Positions 31,940-42,108 of a DNA stretch of 64,000 nucleotides are shown here, piece after piece. Origin of the DNA: Aradus depressus (Eukaryota; Arthropoda; Insecta; Hemiptera; Aradidae). The position numbers and the translations under genes were made by a program. Below the pieces are notes generated by a model, which was given only the letters and a program-made list of their open reading frames with translations, was not told the origin of the DNA and ran no database searches. The DNA lies in the NCBI GenBank assembly GCA_963662175.1, contig OY759219.1, forward strand, positions 24,904,908 through 24,968,907, in the 5' to 3' direction. Positions within the stretch are counted from its first letter, which is position 1. The number at the start of each line of letters is the position of its first letter.

Positions 31940-32385
31940 TCCAAACATCAATCAATAGATGACTAATGTAGACACTTTTGAATCCTCATACTAAATTTCT
32001 AAATTTTGTGTCGATACGTTAGCTACACTTCTTTCAGGCAGGCTGAAAATTCATAGGTGTCATCCTTATGAGGTTCTGACTTTACATATGCAATTTCGCA
32101 TCAATACATTCATTACATCAGCAGTTATTAGAGTTTTTGTGCCAAGCTCCTTTCCTCTTCCCTTCGGTCGATATGGCTGAAAATCAATCGGCGACGTTCT
32201 TACAGAATTCTGAATACACGTAAAAAATTTCTTATATTTATTCGTTTGAGAATTATCGTGTTAACACACAGGATTTTTTTGTTAGCTTTTTGCAATCAGG
32301 GTATCGTAAAATATCGAATTGCGGTAAAAATTCTTGAATTTTTGACTGATTACATAACTTCCCCTATACTTCTTGTAACTGGATT
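31940..32385 (-). repeat. Family R copy
   Basis: Starts within the CTCCCTCC region, includes CATTACATCAGCAGTTATTA, and ends ACATAACTTCCCCTATACTT. Body has about 1.5 modules. Confidence 0.75.
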
Positions 32386-32734
32386 AGTAAAATTACAATT
32401 TAACAAGTAAATGAGTGGAGATATTCGAACACCTTATAAGGCCCGATTTCCCTGTATGGACTCAGGCTTGTAAAAGTATAGGTCAAGATCATTGGCCTGC
32501 AAAATCAGACATATCGACCGGCCATTGATTAATAGTAAGTTCACATGTGACATCTTTCTTCATTTCAAGTTCATTGGTACAATTACTTCTGAGTTCAGAG
32601 AGTTCACATATTTTCAATCACATGAACGTAGGCAGATATCGCGAAAATTATCCAAGAGTACACAAGATACTTTTAAACGTGAAATTTCGGTGATTTTCGC
32701 ACGATTACAGAACTTCTTTATTCTAAAGATATAA

Positions 32735-32870
32735 GAGGTCGGTGAATCAAAAGTGAATCACCAGCTATGTACTTCCCCAGCACGAATTAATCATTTACGT
32801 TTTTGCTCTTCCTCTAAAATCAACCCATTCTTATGGCTAAAAATTAATAGTTGATTTACATAGGGGCTAC
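32735..32870 (-). repeat. Family R end fragment
   Basis: GTCGGTGAATC duplicated in place (AAAAGTGAATCACC), then ACTTCCCCAGCACGAATTAA. Confidence 0.7.
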
Positions 32871-33011
32871 TGGAGAAGAAATTGCCAATTATTACGTTAT
32901 TTCTTATACCAACAGTATAAAGGTCGATTTACACACAACAGTGAGGTGACAGTGCAGTGACTGGCCCGTGATTGCACCAGCCGTGATCTCATAATATGAA
33001 ACACTCAAACA

Positions 33012-33078
33012 TGAAACACTGACCAATGTGAACCGGAATAAATATTATTGATTCCGGTTCACATTGGTCAGCGTTTCA
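33012..33078. repeat. 28-bp hairpin
   Basis: Arms 33012-33039 and 33051-33078 are reverse complements with one mismatch (GACCAATGTGAACCGGAAT core), 11-base loop. Confidence 0.92.
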
Positions 33079-33111
33079 TCCGTGGTGTGGCAGTGCACTT
33101 GATTGGCCGAG

Positions 33112-33357
33112 TATGGCGAAGTTATCGGACGATGACCTCTTGATATGAGCTTGATGCTCTGATATTGGTGAAGAAGAGGAAGAACAAGTGAAAAAACGGA
33201 AGTGGGTCCATCAGGCATGGAAAAACAGAGGAACAGAAGGGGAATTTGTCACTCTGTACAAGGAATTGAAGGACGATGGAGCAAAGTTTTATGAGTACTT
33301 CAGAATGTCAGAAAATTCGTTCAACTTACTGTTGAGCCAATTGGAAGTTCATCTGAG
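33112..33357 (+). pseudogene. Harbinger transposase first exon
   Basis: ATG at 33112 reads MAKLSDDDLLI then stops; further on the same frame reads EEEEEQVKKRKWVHQAWKNR, GEFVTLYKELKDDG and FYEYFRMSENSFNLLL. K-R-x-W-x-x-x-x-x-x-x-R, then F-x-x-L-x-x-E-L and Y-F-R-M-x-x-x-x-F-x-x-L-L, are the N-terminal signature of PIF/Harbinger transposases. It ends HLR at GTAAG, a likely splice donor. The two TGA stops in the leader mark it as dead. Confidence 0.85.
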
Positions 33358-33426
33358 GTAAGATAATATAAATATGTCTGCCTAGCTAATATCTCTATTA
33401 TTGTTGAACCTGACGATGGCGTAAGA

Positions 33427-33966
33427 AGTTAAGAACTTCAGGTATCTCGGGTCCACGGTAACTAGCATCAACTCGATGTTGGAGAAGGTGGACAGGAGAC
33501 TTCTGCAGGCCCAAAGAGCGTATTTCTCTGTCATCATGCTACGGTCCAGAGCCTTGTCAAGGAACCTGAAGTATAGGATCTACAGCTCCATGGTAAAGCC
33601 CGTTCTGATCTATGGGTGTGAAACCTGGACCCTGACCTCAAATCTGGAGAAACGTTTCCAGACGTTTGAAAATAAAGTGCTGAGGAAGATAGCAGGTCCG
33701 GTCAAGGATAGAGAAACCCAAGAGTGGAGGATCAGAACCAACAGGGAGCTGAGGGACATCTTCTGGCAACACCCGACCGTAGTTGCAGATATGAAATCAC
33801 GGCGCTTAAGATGGGCTGGACACGTGGTGAGAAGCGGACAGCAGACAGCCATAGGACGCATCATGGACGCTCAGGTCCAAGGAGCCAGATCACGAGGAAG
33901 ACCAAGGCTGAGGTGGGCTGACCTGGTGAAGAAGGATGCTGTGGAGAAGGCTAGTGTGGGCGGCTA
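33427..33966 (+). pseudogene. LINE reverse transcriptase C-terminus
   Basis: The frame reads KNFRYLGSTVTS, then LKYRIYSSMVKPVLIYGCET with WTLT, LRRLRWAGHVVRS-like residues and RSRGRPRLRWADLV. F-x-Y-L-G, Y-G-x-E-T-W and R-R-L-x-W-x-G-H-V followed by G-R-P-x-x-R-W are the C-terminal signature of RTE/CR1-like insect LINEs. TAA lies just upstream of KNFRYLG, so only about 180 codons survive; frameshifts follow near 33960 before RRQRSKRE. Catalytic FADD box and endonuclease are absent. Confidence 0.93.
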
Positions 33967-34010
33967 AGGATCTTCAGGGTTCGTCGCCAACGGAGTAAGA
34001 GAGAGTAAGT

Positions 34011-34335
34011 ATAAAAATTCAAAGCGCAGCAGCAGCAAATGCACGCCATTGGCTGTGAGTAATTTAATTCTAAAATCACCGAAACCATAGCTTGCATTTG
34101 CTGCTGCTGCGCTTTGTATTTTTGCTGCTCATGTAAAGTCAGCTTAAGTATGTATTACAGTCAGTGGTTACCTCAGGGGAAACTTCGAGTCTCCCAAATT
34201 AATAACAAAAAGTCTGCAGCGCTAACCACGGAAATTGCGGGCTCTGTCCCTGGTAGTCTATACCCCCCACCCCTGTAACCTAATTTTGCCCCCCCCCCCC
34301 CCCCCCTCCTGCTCAAAATCCTGGCTTCGCCCCTG
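34011..34335 (-). mobile_element. Family M hAT MITE, half copy
   Basis: Begins within the family hairpin (arms about 34012-34048 and 34092-34125, both with a triple CAG/CTG) and ends GGCTTCGCCCCTG after a C17 run. The other end is lost at the junction with the LINE fragment. Confidence 0.88.
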
Positions 34336-34415
34336 TATATACCCTAATAATTGCCGATGTAATGAATGTATCGGCACAAAATGTAGTAAGTGGATTTAAG
34401 TAAGTAAATAAGTAG

Positions 34416-35164
34416 GGCGGGCATTACACAAAAGTTCTTTGACAAAGATCTTTTATAAAAGTTGGATCGAATTTTTTTTTCAAATTTCTTTTATAAAATA
34501 TCTTTTATGACTACAAAATTTAATATTACACTATGGAAAATATTTTATAAATCTCAGTTTTTTGTTTCAAGACAGTACTAGTAAGTTGTGTGCAAGTGAC
34601 TATTGTGTCGCAAAAATGGATGACTTTTTAATACCAATTGCCTCAGGTTTTGCGGCTGCTGCAATAGCAATGGCTGTGGCGGAAAAAAATAAACATAAGA
34701 ATGTAAAGAAATGTTTGTGGGTATGACCTTGGGTTGCGCGGCGCGAGTTTATAAGCATCCATCAGAATTTACTGAAAGAACTGTCCATGGAAAATACAAA
34801 AAGTTACTTAAACTATTTGAGGATGAATAAAAAAACCTTCGATTACTTGCTTCTGAAGATGGGACCAATAATATCTCGGGAAATTACCCATTTGCGTAAC
34901 CCAATACCCCCTGAGGAACGACTTATGGTTACTGTGCGATTTCTTGCCACAGGCGAGAGCTACTCAAGCCTTCAATACAGTATTCGCATACCTCGGGAGG
35001 GAGATATGCGCACGCGCGGCACACGATGAGAATGCAAACTATGATAAAAGAACTTTTATAAAAGACAAATTTTATAAAACTTGAGCTATTATACTTCACA
35101 TTTATCGTAAAAGTTATTTTATAAAAGATCTTTGTAAAAGAACTTTTATAGTGTAATACCCGCC
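34416..35164 (+). mobile_element. PIF/Harbinger, internally deleted
   Basis: Termini GGCGGGCATTACAC and GTGTAATACCCGCC, with inverted similarity extending about 45 bases (AAAGATCTTTTATAAAA on both sides). Flanking trinucleotides TAG and TAA are close to the 3-bp TWA target of this superfamily. Contains the N-terminal third of a transposase, then jumps to the 3' terminus. Confidence 0.9.
34616..35029 (+). pseudogene. HARBI1-like transposase, N-terminal third
   Basis: ATG at 34616 reads MDDFLIPIASGFAAAAIAMA, then a TGA at 34724 where the family usually has Arg (LWV*PWVARREF), LKELSMENTKSYLNYLRMNK, PIPPEERLMVTVRFLATGES and YSSLQYSIRIPR. R/P-W, Y-x-x-x-L-R-M and E-R-L-x-V-T-x-R-F-L-A-T-G are diagnostic of the PIF/Harbinger nuclease family. 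The DDE catalytic core is absent: after RIPR the frame runs into unrelated sequence and stops at 35027-35029. A deleted, dead copy. Confidence 0.93.
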
Positions 35165-35275
35165 TAAGTCAAATATTGAGTCTTAGCCCAAAGAGTGGAT
35201 TGACTTTGGAGGAAGAGTGAAACACAGTTGATTTATTCGTGATGTGGAAGTACATAGTCGGTGATTCACCGATCC

Positions 35276-35825
35276 TTTTTTTTTTATATTATTTACTTCT
35301 AACCTCAGCCTACAACAAATGTCTAGAGGGGGACTTTCAGAAAGAAAATTCTCAGGGCCCCCAAAAATTGTAGATCCGTCACTGTAATATCTTCTTGAGT
35401 CAAAACAAATAAATTCCTACCAAGATTGCAGAATGCGTTTTGATCTGTTCTAATGGTTATCCTTGTTTGTCTGTTGTAACTTATCCGGAAACTTAAAGGA
35501 ATCTTTAATTTTTCTTAATGCCAATTTTTTTTTTGTAAGATATAATAATTCTACAGGTACATTGAACTAAGAGGCTTCAGGAGTATTGTTTTTACAGTTA
35601 AGTATAAGTACTGCGTCTACTCAAGTAATAGGCTATTAGGATTTTTTTGGCTTCCTCGTGGGAACTGGATACTCGTAACCAATTCAGCTAAATTTCATAG
35701 AGTTCATCTGCAGCTTCCGTAGATGCTCTTGTCATGAACATGGAATATTTTACCGGTATTCCACTTATCGGTTTAAAAAATATACAGCAATTATCGATAA
35801 TTTTGACTTTCTTATATGTCGAATT
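35276..35825. other. Spacer, no gene seen
   Basis: AT-rich; GGGGGACTTTCAGAAAG and CCGTCACTGTAATATC words only. No gene. Confidence 0.45.
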
Positions 35826-36140
35826 TTGATTTTACTTCCCAAGCTATACGATGTGTAGGGGAAGTTATGTAATCGGTGAAAAATTCCCTATTCAGCAAAA
35901 ATTCAATTTTCCAAACTCCTGATACCAAAAATGAGAATAAAAAAAAATTTATGTCTGCCTGTGTACAAGATAACTCCTGATATAATGAATGTATCGACAC
36001 AAAATTTTACATGTGTATTTAGAACTCTCTAAAGGACAACACTTGCTGATTTTCAGTCAAATCAGTCGAAGGGAAGGAGGGATGAAAGGGTTGACAACTC
36101 AAAAATCCCAATAACTGCCGATGTAAAGACTGTATCGACG
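35826..36140 (+). repeat. Family R copy, good 5' end
   Basis: Starts ACTTCCCAAGCTATACGATG, continues GGGGAAGTTATGTAATCGG, CAATTTTCCAAACTCCTGAT, then the first module (ATAATGAATGTATCGACACA) and stops inside the second at TGTATCGACG. Confidence 0.8.
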
Positions 36141-36287
36141 TATCGTTAAGAGTCGTAGACGCATATATACATTTGGTAACAGATTACATCTTCTGGAGGA
36201 AAGTCTGGAGGACGGAGCTATACTGCGTCGCTGCACTATGACGGCTGGAGACAATAGCTGGTCACAGCAAGACTTTATTTGCCTAGC

Positions 36288-36725
36288 AATACGAAGTATA
36301 GGGGAATTTATGTAATAATTCAAAAATTTGTGTTTTCAAAATTTAGTTTTTAACGAAATTTCATGTTTTCCGACCTCTACATTTCAAATATGACAAAAAA
36401 AAAAAAAAATGTTGTTTGTCTCTGAACAACGATAACTGCCCCCAGAAAGAATGTATCGATCGACACGAAATTTTATATGTGTGACCCAAACCCCGTAAAA
36501 ACTACACCTATCGATTTTCAGCCAAATCGGCCCAAGGGAAGGGGTGATTAGGGGAAAGGCGTAACTCAGAAACCCCGACTGTCGATATAATGAATTTATC
36601 GATACAACATTTAGTATGAGGATTTAGGAGCACTTATTGAACCGTCTAATATTAGCGCAAACGGTCCACTGCTTTTGGAGGAGGATAAGTTAATTGATTA
36701 AATCGTTGTGGGGAAGTACATAATT
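36288..36725 (+). repeat. Family R copy, representative
   Basis: Clear order of parts: hairpin start (CAATACGAAGTATAGGGGAA), TCATGTTTTCCGACCTC, an A15 run, first module with GAATGTATCGATCGACACGA and TTTTCAGCCAAATCGGCCCA, second module with CTGTCGATATAATGAA and TTAGTATGAGGATTTAGGAG, then TTGTGGGGAAGTACATAATT. Noncoding in all frames. Confidence 0.85.
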
Positions 36726-37110
36726 GTGCCCTCTTCTCCGATGATTTGGCGTACGGGGTGATGCATGGAACGGGGCGAACATGCATGGATTCCGTCTTTA
36801 AAGTGCTCAACGTTCTCCCTAGACCTCCCTCTCCTGCGACAAAGACCTATAAAATGCCCCATGACCCCTGAGGGTCATACTGCCATAAGTCCCCCAGTCC
36901 CAGTCCCAGTCCCGGTCCCTAATCAATGCCCTCTCCTCATCTAATCTACATTGAATGGTGTCCCACACGATTTGATCCTTCAGACCATTCATCTTCCTAC
37001 GGCACCCTCTCTCTCTCCGTCGTTCCGACCAACGTCTTATTTAAAACAGGCCTCCAATCTCTACATATTACTTCATAATAGACCTCCGCTATTTGGCAGT
37101 TCTGATTTAG
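36288..37110 (-). repeat. Arm 2 of 0.8-kb inverted duplication
   Basis: Reverse complement of 19366-20196, including the same R-to-unique-module junction and the same minisatellite (here one GGGACTGGGACTGGGAC phase different). Ends at CTAAATCAG (37102-37110, read on the minus strand). Confidence 0.9.
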
Positions 37111-37195
37111 TATTTTATTTCTTGTCAATCGTTGTTTTGTCGTATTTATTTTTTATGTATAACCAACCTTTTTGATAAGGGTGGAGAAACGTAAA

Positions 37196-37269
37196 AAAAC
37201 GCTCAGGAAGTGGGCGATATGATTTAGTAGTTAAGTTAAAGCCTGGACATGAGTCACAATAACTAACTA
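37196..37269 (+). mobile_element. Family S SINE, 3' fragment
   Basis: GTGGGCGATATGATTTAGTA to CACAATAACTAACTAA; TAACTAACTAA tail type. Confidence 0.8.
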
Positions 37270-37283
37270 AATTATAAAGTATA

Positions 37284-37615
37284 GGTTAGGTTAGGTTTTA
37301 TGACTCATGCCCGGGCTTTAACTACGAGGTCATATCGCCTTCTACCAGAGCGCTCTTTCGTCACTCTGGTGGACATGAGCCCGACTCTACTGTGGGAGTC
37401 CTACATTTTGCCTACCCTAAATTTTTATTCATCTAGGGGAGGGGTCTTTAACGAGTACCTGACATCGTACAGGCTCGGGACCATCGCTTAACGTCCCATC
37501 CGAAGGACGGCGTGCTTAAGTTTATTTTACCTCCCAGATAAAATAAACTAAGGGCCTCGGTCGGGCTACGAACCCACTCAAGCACGCATACCACTGAGCT
37601 ACCGGCGCCCTCAAA
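37284..37615 (-). mobile_element. Family S SINE, full length with TSD
   Basis: Minus-strand copy from the GGTTAGGTTAGGTTTTATGA tail to the head GAGCTACCGGCGCCCTC. Flanked by ATAAAGTATA on both sides (37274-37283, 37616-37625). Shares the GTAGCCCG B-box variant with 16877-17208. A short deletion removes part of the head before the B box. Confidence 0.95.
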
Positions 37616-38111
37616 ATAAAGTATATATATATATGTATATATATATACTATATATTTATAAATATACTTAAAAGATCCACTATCATATTCTATATAACGA
37701 TTACTTTTATTAAGTAAAAACTACCATTTTTAGTTAACAAAAAGTACAGCTAACTCCCACTTGCAAAAATGTTTGTTTCACATTTCGTCATGATTTATCT
37801 ATTTGTGAGATCATCGTTTATATTTTAAAATTATTTCAATAATCAAAATGAATATTTGAGAATCATTATCATACATTAAGGGTCAAGCCAAGCTTTGAAG
37901 TATATTTACAGGGAAGCATAAATCATAAGAAAATATCCTAGCCTGCAGCATTTCTTTGTTGTGTGATGCGTCAATATTATTAACTGACCATTCGGGTCAG
38001 TGCGCATGATCTATGTTTAAAATACACTATTTCCATATTGGCTGTTATTATATGATAATTAATTAATATATGTTATTATTATTATAGAAATGTATCAACT
38101 ATGAAAACGTC
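37616..38111. other. Spacer with (TA)n, no gene seen
   Basis: A TATATATA/TATATG tract near 37622-37655, then AT-rich DNA without features. Confidence 0.5.
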
Positions 38112-38980
38112 GTCGGTGAATCACATTTTTTCTCTCCCTCGAAAGCCAATCGACCGTTTGGGCTAAAACTCAATATTTGACTTTCATAGAGGCTTCTGGC
38201 TTCTGAATGCTCATACTTACATTTCTGTCGATACATTCATTACATCGGCAGTTATCTGCATTTATGAGTTGAGCCTTCCTCTATGGCTCACTCCTCTGAA
38301 AATTAATGGGCTTCGAATATACATATGACATTTTGAGTCAATTCGATATCAATACAGCGGCAGTTATTAGAATTTTTGTGTTTGTGCCTCCCTTTAATCA
38401 CCCCTCCTCTTTGGCCGATGTGGGTGAAAATCAGTAGGTGTCGTCCTTAGAGCGTTCTTAATCATATATATAAAGCTGAAAATGTCTGTGTGTTGTACCG
38501 CTATAACTCACGAACGGCTTGATGGATTTGATTAATTTTTTTTTTTAATTTGTTCGTCATCGTCTGTGGAAGGTTATAGGCGTATTAGTACCTCAATATC
38601 TGGTCCATCCCAGCATCCACCCACGCAATCTTTGTAACTCAAAAACCACTGCAACGATTAATGAGAAATCTTTTTGAATAAATTAGTTTTAGCTCCAAAG
38701 CTAGCGTTACTACAGTTGAAGGACTATAAGCCTTATTCCGTATGAATAATTGAAAATTATAACATCATGAATGTACTGTCGAGGAACTGAATAGCCTTAT
38801 AGGAGACATTGGGAGAAAAGTCAAAGTACTTACTACTGTACTTATTACTGCTAGTACTCTTATAAAATTTAGTATGAAAATTAGTTTTAGCAGAAAAGGT
38901 CGATTGGCTTAAAAAGATGAGCGAAAACATAAATGATTAATTCGAGCTGGGGAAGTAGGTATATAGTGATTCACCGATCA
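38112..38980. repeat. Family R pieces flanking a Helitron
   Basis: Minus piece (CGTCGGTGAATCAC to GTGTCGTCCTTAGAGC, to 38461), then the Helitron, then a plus piece from ATAAAATTTAGTATG to TGATTCACCGATC. The two pieces are in opposite orientation, so rearrangement as well as insertion occurred here. Confidence 0.7.
38462..38854 (+). mobile_element. Helitron, one-unit version
   Basis: Starts TCATATATATAAAGCTGAAA after A and ends ATTACTGCTAG before T. Only one internal unit (CTGGTCCATCCCAGCATCCA) is present, with a hybrid of the two units seen at 11840. The 3' hairpin is missing: AAAGTACTTACTACTGTACT replaces it. Confidence 0.9.
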
Positions 38981-39534
38981 ATTTTTAATTTAATTTAAAT
39001 TATGAAATATTTTTTTTATAATTTTTCTAGAAGTGTCTTTTTCAACATTATTTTGTGAAGTTCTTGCGTCGTTTGCAAATAAGAAAAAAAAAATAATAAT
39101 AATGATATAATTTATGAGAATATTAACATTATTACTGAATAAGGATCAACCCATAGGGAAACACCCCTGATAGAGGACAGATAGACAGGTTGTAGAGACG
39201 CAAACTAGCCCCAGACATACAAAAACTCATCTCAACGGAAGGGTGGATATGTCGAGGCTTGGCTACCTGATGTCCAGGCAGGTTGTCTGACCTTCACGTC
39301 CTCTCTTAGTGTGAGTCTGTCCGTCCGTTGCGACTCTTCGTATCGTGTGTGTTGGTTTTTTTTTTTCGTCAGATGTGCCCCCTTTTCTAGCACAAAAAAA
39401 AAACCCTACCTCACCCTTAGTATAGGTCACCCGTACGATTTCCGGACCCACCAGTCCCTGAAGTTTTATTTTACTTCAACCTTCGTCTGAAAGTTCTGTT
39501 TTAGCAAACTTGCAAAGTGCAGAAAAAAATATGT
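38981..39534. other. Spacer, no gene seen
   Basis: AT-rich then a mixed stretch near 39140-39450 with no identifiable coding content. Confidence 0.45.
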
Positions 39535-39740
39535 CGGTGAATCACCAGCAATGTACTTCCCCATATCCAATTTATCAATGGAATTGTTGCTCCCCCTCCA
39601 CCAGTATACCGTTTGCTCAAATATTCTCGTTATTATGAAATTTCATGTCGAATTCATTACATCGGCAGTTATTGGGGTTTCTAAGTTGAGATCTCTTCTA
39701 CCCTTCTGCCGATTCCGCTGAAAATTAATGTGTCATTTAT
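39535..39740 (-). repeat. Family R outer part
   Basis: TGTCGGTGAATCACCAGCAA, TGTACTTCCCCATATCC, then one module to CGATTCCGCTGAAAATTAAT. Confidence 0.8.
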
Positions 39741-39769
39741 TTTTTTTATTCTTTTCTTATGGCCTGAAA

Positions 39770-39960
39770 CCATTTTAACATTTTGTGGGTAGGTATGTGT
39801 AAATATTTCTGGAATTTTGTGAGCGCTCTACCTCAAAAACGATTGTAGCTACGAACTTAAAATTTGGAATGAAGGAAGCACATATGCTAATAGATCTCAT
39901 TTGAACTTATGACCCAACCAAAATCTAGCAAAAGTTCTAGAAAAAACTAAAAGACACATA
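39770..39960 (+). repeat. Dispersed repeat, as 27180-27430
   Basis: GAGCGCTCTACCTCAAAAAC, CGAACTTAAAATTTGGAATG and GACCCAACCAAAAT in the same order as at 27220. Confidence 0.5.
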
Positions 39961-40559
39961 TTATATGAATCTATTTTTTCGAATCATTTTGTTTTTGTTT
40001 TTAAAATCCCTGTTAAATATAATTCAGACAAAATGAAAAATCAAAATATAAACTTTGTAAAAGGGGAGGATTTTACCCTAACGAACTTACTTCAATATCC
40101 GATGATACTTTGATATGATAATTTTCAAAAGAATAATGTTCTGTTTGACTCATCCCCTGAACCCATCGCAACGGTGAATAATAATGGTGATTATAATATT
40201 TTGGTGATTCACTTCAATGGTTAACAATGGCATCATTGACAAGTCAATGGGTGACAACGGCAATATTGACATTGTCTCTTGAAATTTATTATCTTTAAAG
40301 TATGGGTAATTCTAAACCTCAGAACAACTTCAAATAAAATAGGGTTTGCCTTCAATGAGGATGTTCTGAAGGGTGGAATCAATTCGTTCTGTTATCCAGG
40401 TGTCCAAATAATTTTATTTTCGGAAGCCGAATATCGTTAAATTATTGGAAATGGCAAGTCATTAGATATACTTAATAATTTATGTATCGTACATTAAATA
40501 AAAAAAAAAAAAATAATAAGTAAAATTACAGGAATTTTGTATACCAACCACTTTTGTAC
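39961..40559. other. Spacer, no gene seen
   Basis: AT-rich. An A14 run near 40500. No gene. Confidence 0.45.
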
Positions 40560-40878
40560 ATAATAAAAAATTTTAAAAACCCTCGACAAAAAATAAACCT
40601 TTAAAATGGGGGGCGAGACCTTAAAGGGCTTGGGGGGTGGGACTTGGCCTTATAAACATTTGAGCTCAAACTCCAAGTCCAATGTCTTGGAAACGAAGGC
40701 ATACCTGATTTCCACTAAACATGGCTAAGAACCATCTCGCAAATAGCTTTTGAAACAAAAATACCGCTTTAAAATCGGTTCAGCCGTCTTGGAGCTACGA
40801 TGGCACAGACTCACTAACAGATAAAGGCTACAAACTTATAACACCCCTATTTTTACGTCGGGGGTTAAAAAGGGATAG
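40560..40878 (+). mobile_element. Arthropod-type retroelement 3' end
   Basis: Contains ATCGGTTCAGCCGTCTTGGA, GCTACGATGGCACAGACTCA and ends AACTTATAACACCCC then ACGTCGGGGGTTAAAAA. I recognise this ending as one common in insect repeats, especially Lepidoptera, usually at a LINE or SINE 3' end. No coding part is present. Confidence 0.6.
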
Positions 40879-40924
40879 CGGGATCGAAACCCGGCGTCCT
40901 TAGGGTTCTCTTCTAGGATTCAGA

Positions 40925-41229
40925 GGGCGCCGGTAGCTCAGTTGTATGCGTGCTTGCCTTTTGAGCTCAAGTTCGTGCGTTCGAAACCCGACCGAGGCCC
41001 TTAGTTTATTTTATCTGGGAGGTAAACTTAAGCACCCCGTCCTTCGGATGGGACGTTAAGCGATGGTCCCTAGCTGGTGCGATGTCAGCTACTTTGTTAG
41101 ATAAATTTGGGTAGGCAAAATTTTAGACTTCCAGTGTAAAGTCTCATGTACACCAAAAAGCGCTCTGGTAGTAGGCGATATGACCTCGTGGTTGAAGCCC
41201 GGGCATGTCACTATAACTTATTAACTTTT
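40925..41229 (+). mobile_element. Family S SINE, full head
   Basis: GGGCGCCGGTAGCTCAGTTG head with intact B box GGTTCGAAACC-like GCGTTCGAAACCC; deletions in the AAATTTAGG and GAGTGACG regions; tail TATAACTTATTAAC. Confidence 0.9.
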
Positions 41230-41867
41230 GTACAGATCACTCTTCTCACCCTCTTCCTTCTCAAATTCATTTCATGCTGGCATTACTGGGTATATGAAAA
41301 TAACGTGTTAGCTTTAGCTGTATATATGAACGACTACCACAAATTCAGGCAGTTCTGATTATAAAATGATTATAAGAAAACCAAGGCGTAAGTTACATAG
41401 CAACTTTTAGGCGGGAAGTGAATAAGTGTTGCCGACCTCTCAAATTGTAGAAAAGTGACACAGCATAGTCTTGACGCAATTTTTCATATGTGAGAGACTG
41501 AGGAAAACCTCTTGGGACAAGGATATACTAATTATTTTTTACCAGTTATAACCATGTTACACTAAATTCCCCAAGTTAACCAAAAGTAGAGGCCTAATTT
41601 GATAAATTATATGTACATTCATCTCATTTTTGAGTGATTATGGATAGGTGTCAGCTTGTTGAACACAGCGACCTCGAGTGTAGGACATAGTGCGGGACTG
41701 AGAATCCACCATTTTGTAAGAAATTTATTGATGCAAGAACAAGGTTTAGAATGATAATAAATGATTGAAAAAGTCCCGTAGGCCATTATTCACCTCATGA
41801 AAAAAGAAAAATTCCAAAAATACTATCACATCAGTCCAAAGTGCTTGGGACAGCGATTTCCTTAGTT
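41230..41867. other. Spacer, no gene seen
   Basis: Short similarity (TGGCATTACTGGGTATATGAAA) to a word at 63935 and 22040; otherwise nothing recognisable. Confidence 0.45.
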
Positions 41868-42108
41868 TCAGAGAATCACCGATGTGTATCCAGAACCTCC
41901 CAAATGACGACACCTAATTATTCTCAGCAAAATCGGCCGAAGCAAAAAAAAAAAAAAATGAATGTAATGATACAAAATTTAGTATGTCAGAAGATCCTGA
42001 CTAATTCAACTATTGTTTTTTAGCCTAAACCTTTGGATTGGAGGATGAGCGAAAATTTAATTGATTAATTCGTGCTGGGGAAGTTGACGGTGATTTTCCG
42101 GAGACTTT
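41868..42108 (+). repeat. Family R 3' part
   Basis: ATGTGTATCCAGAACCTCCC to TTCGTGCTGGGGAAGTTGAC and GGTGATTTTCCG; second module shortened by an A14 run. Confidence 0.75.

Larger units (their letters stand above)
32922..33360 (+). mobile_element. PIF/Harbinger element, 5' half
   Basis: Non-coding leader (GGTCGATTTACACACAACAG) with a 28-bp hairpin, followed by a transposase first exon. The 3' half and the matching terminus are missing; a LINE fragment begins shortly after. The exact left end is not defined. Confidence 0.65.
34340..35275 (+). repeat. Family R copy split by Harbinger
   Basis: ATTGCCGATGTAATGAATGT to 34400 on the left; TCAAATATTGAGTCTTAGCC to GTCGGTGATTCACCGATC on the right. 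Removing the inserted element makes a colinear R module. Confidence 0.8.
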
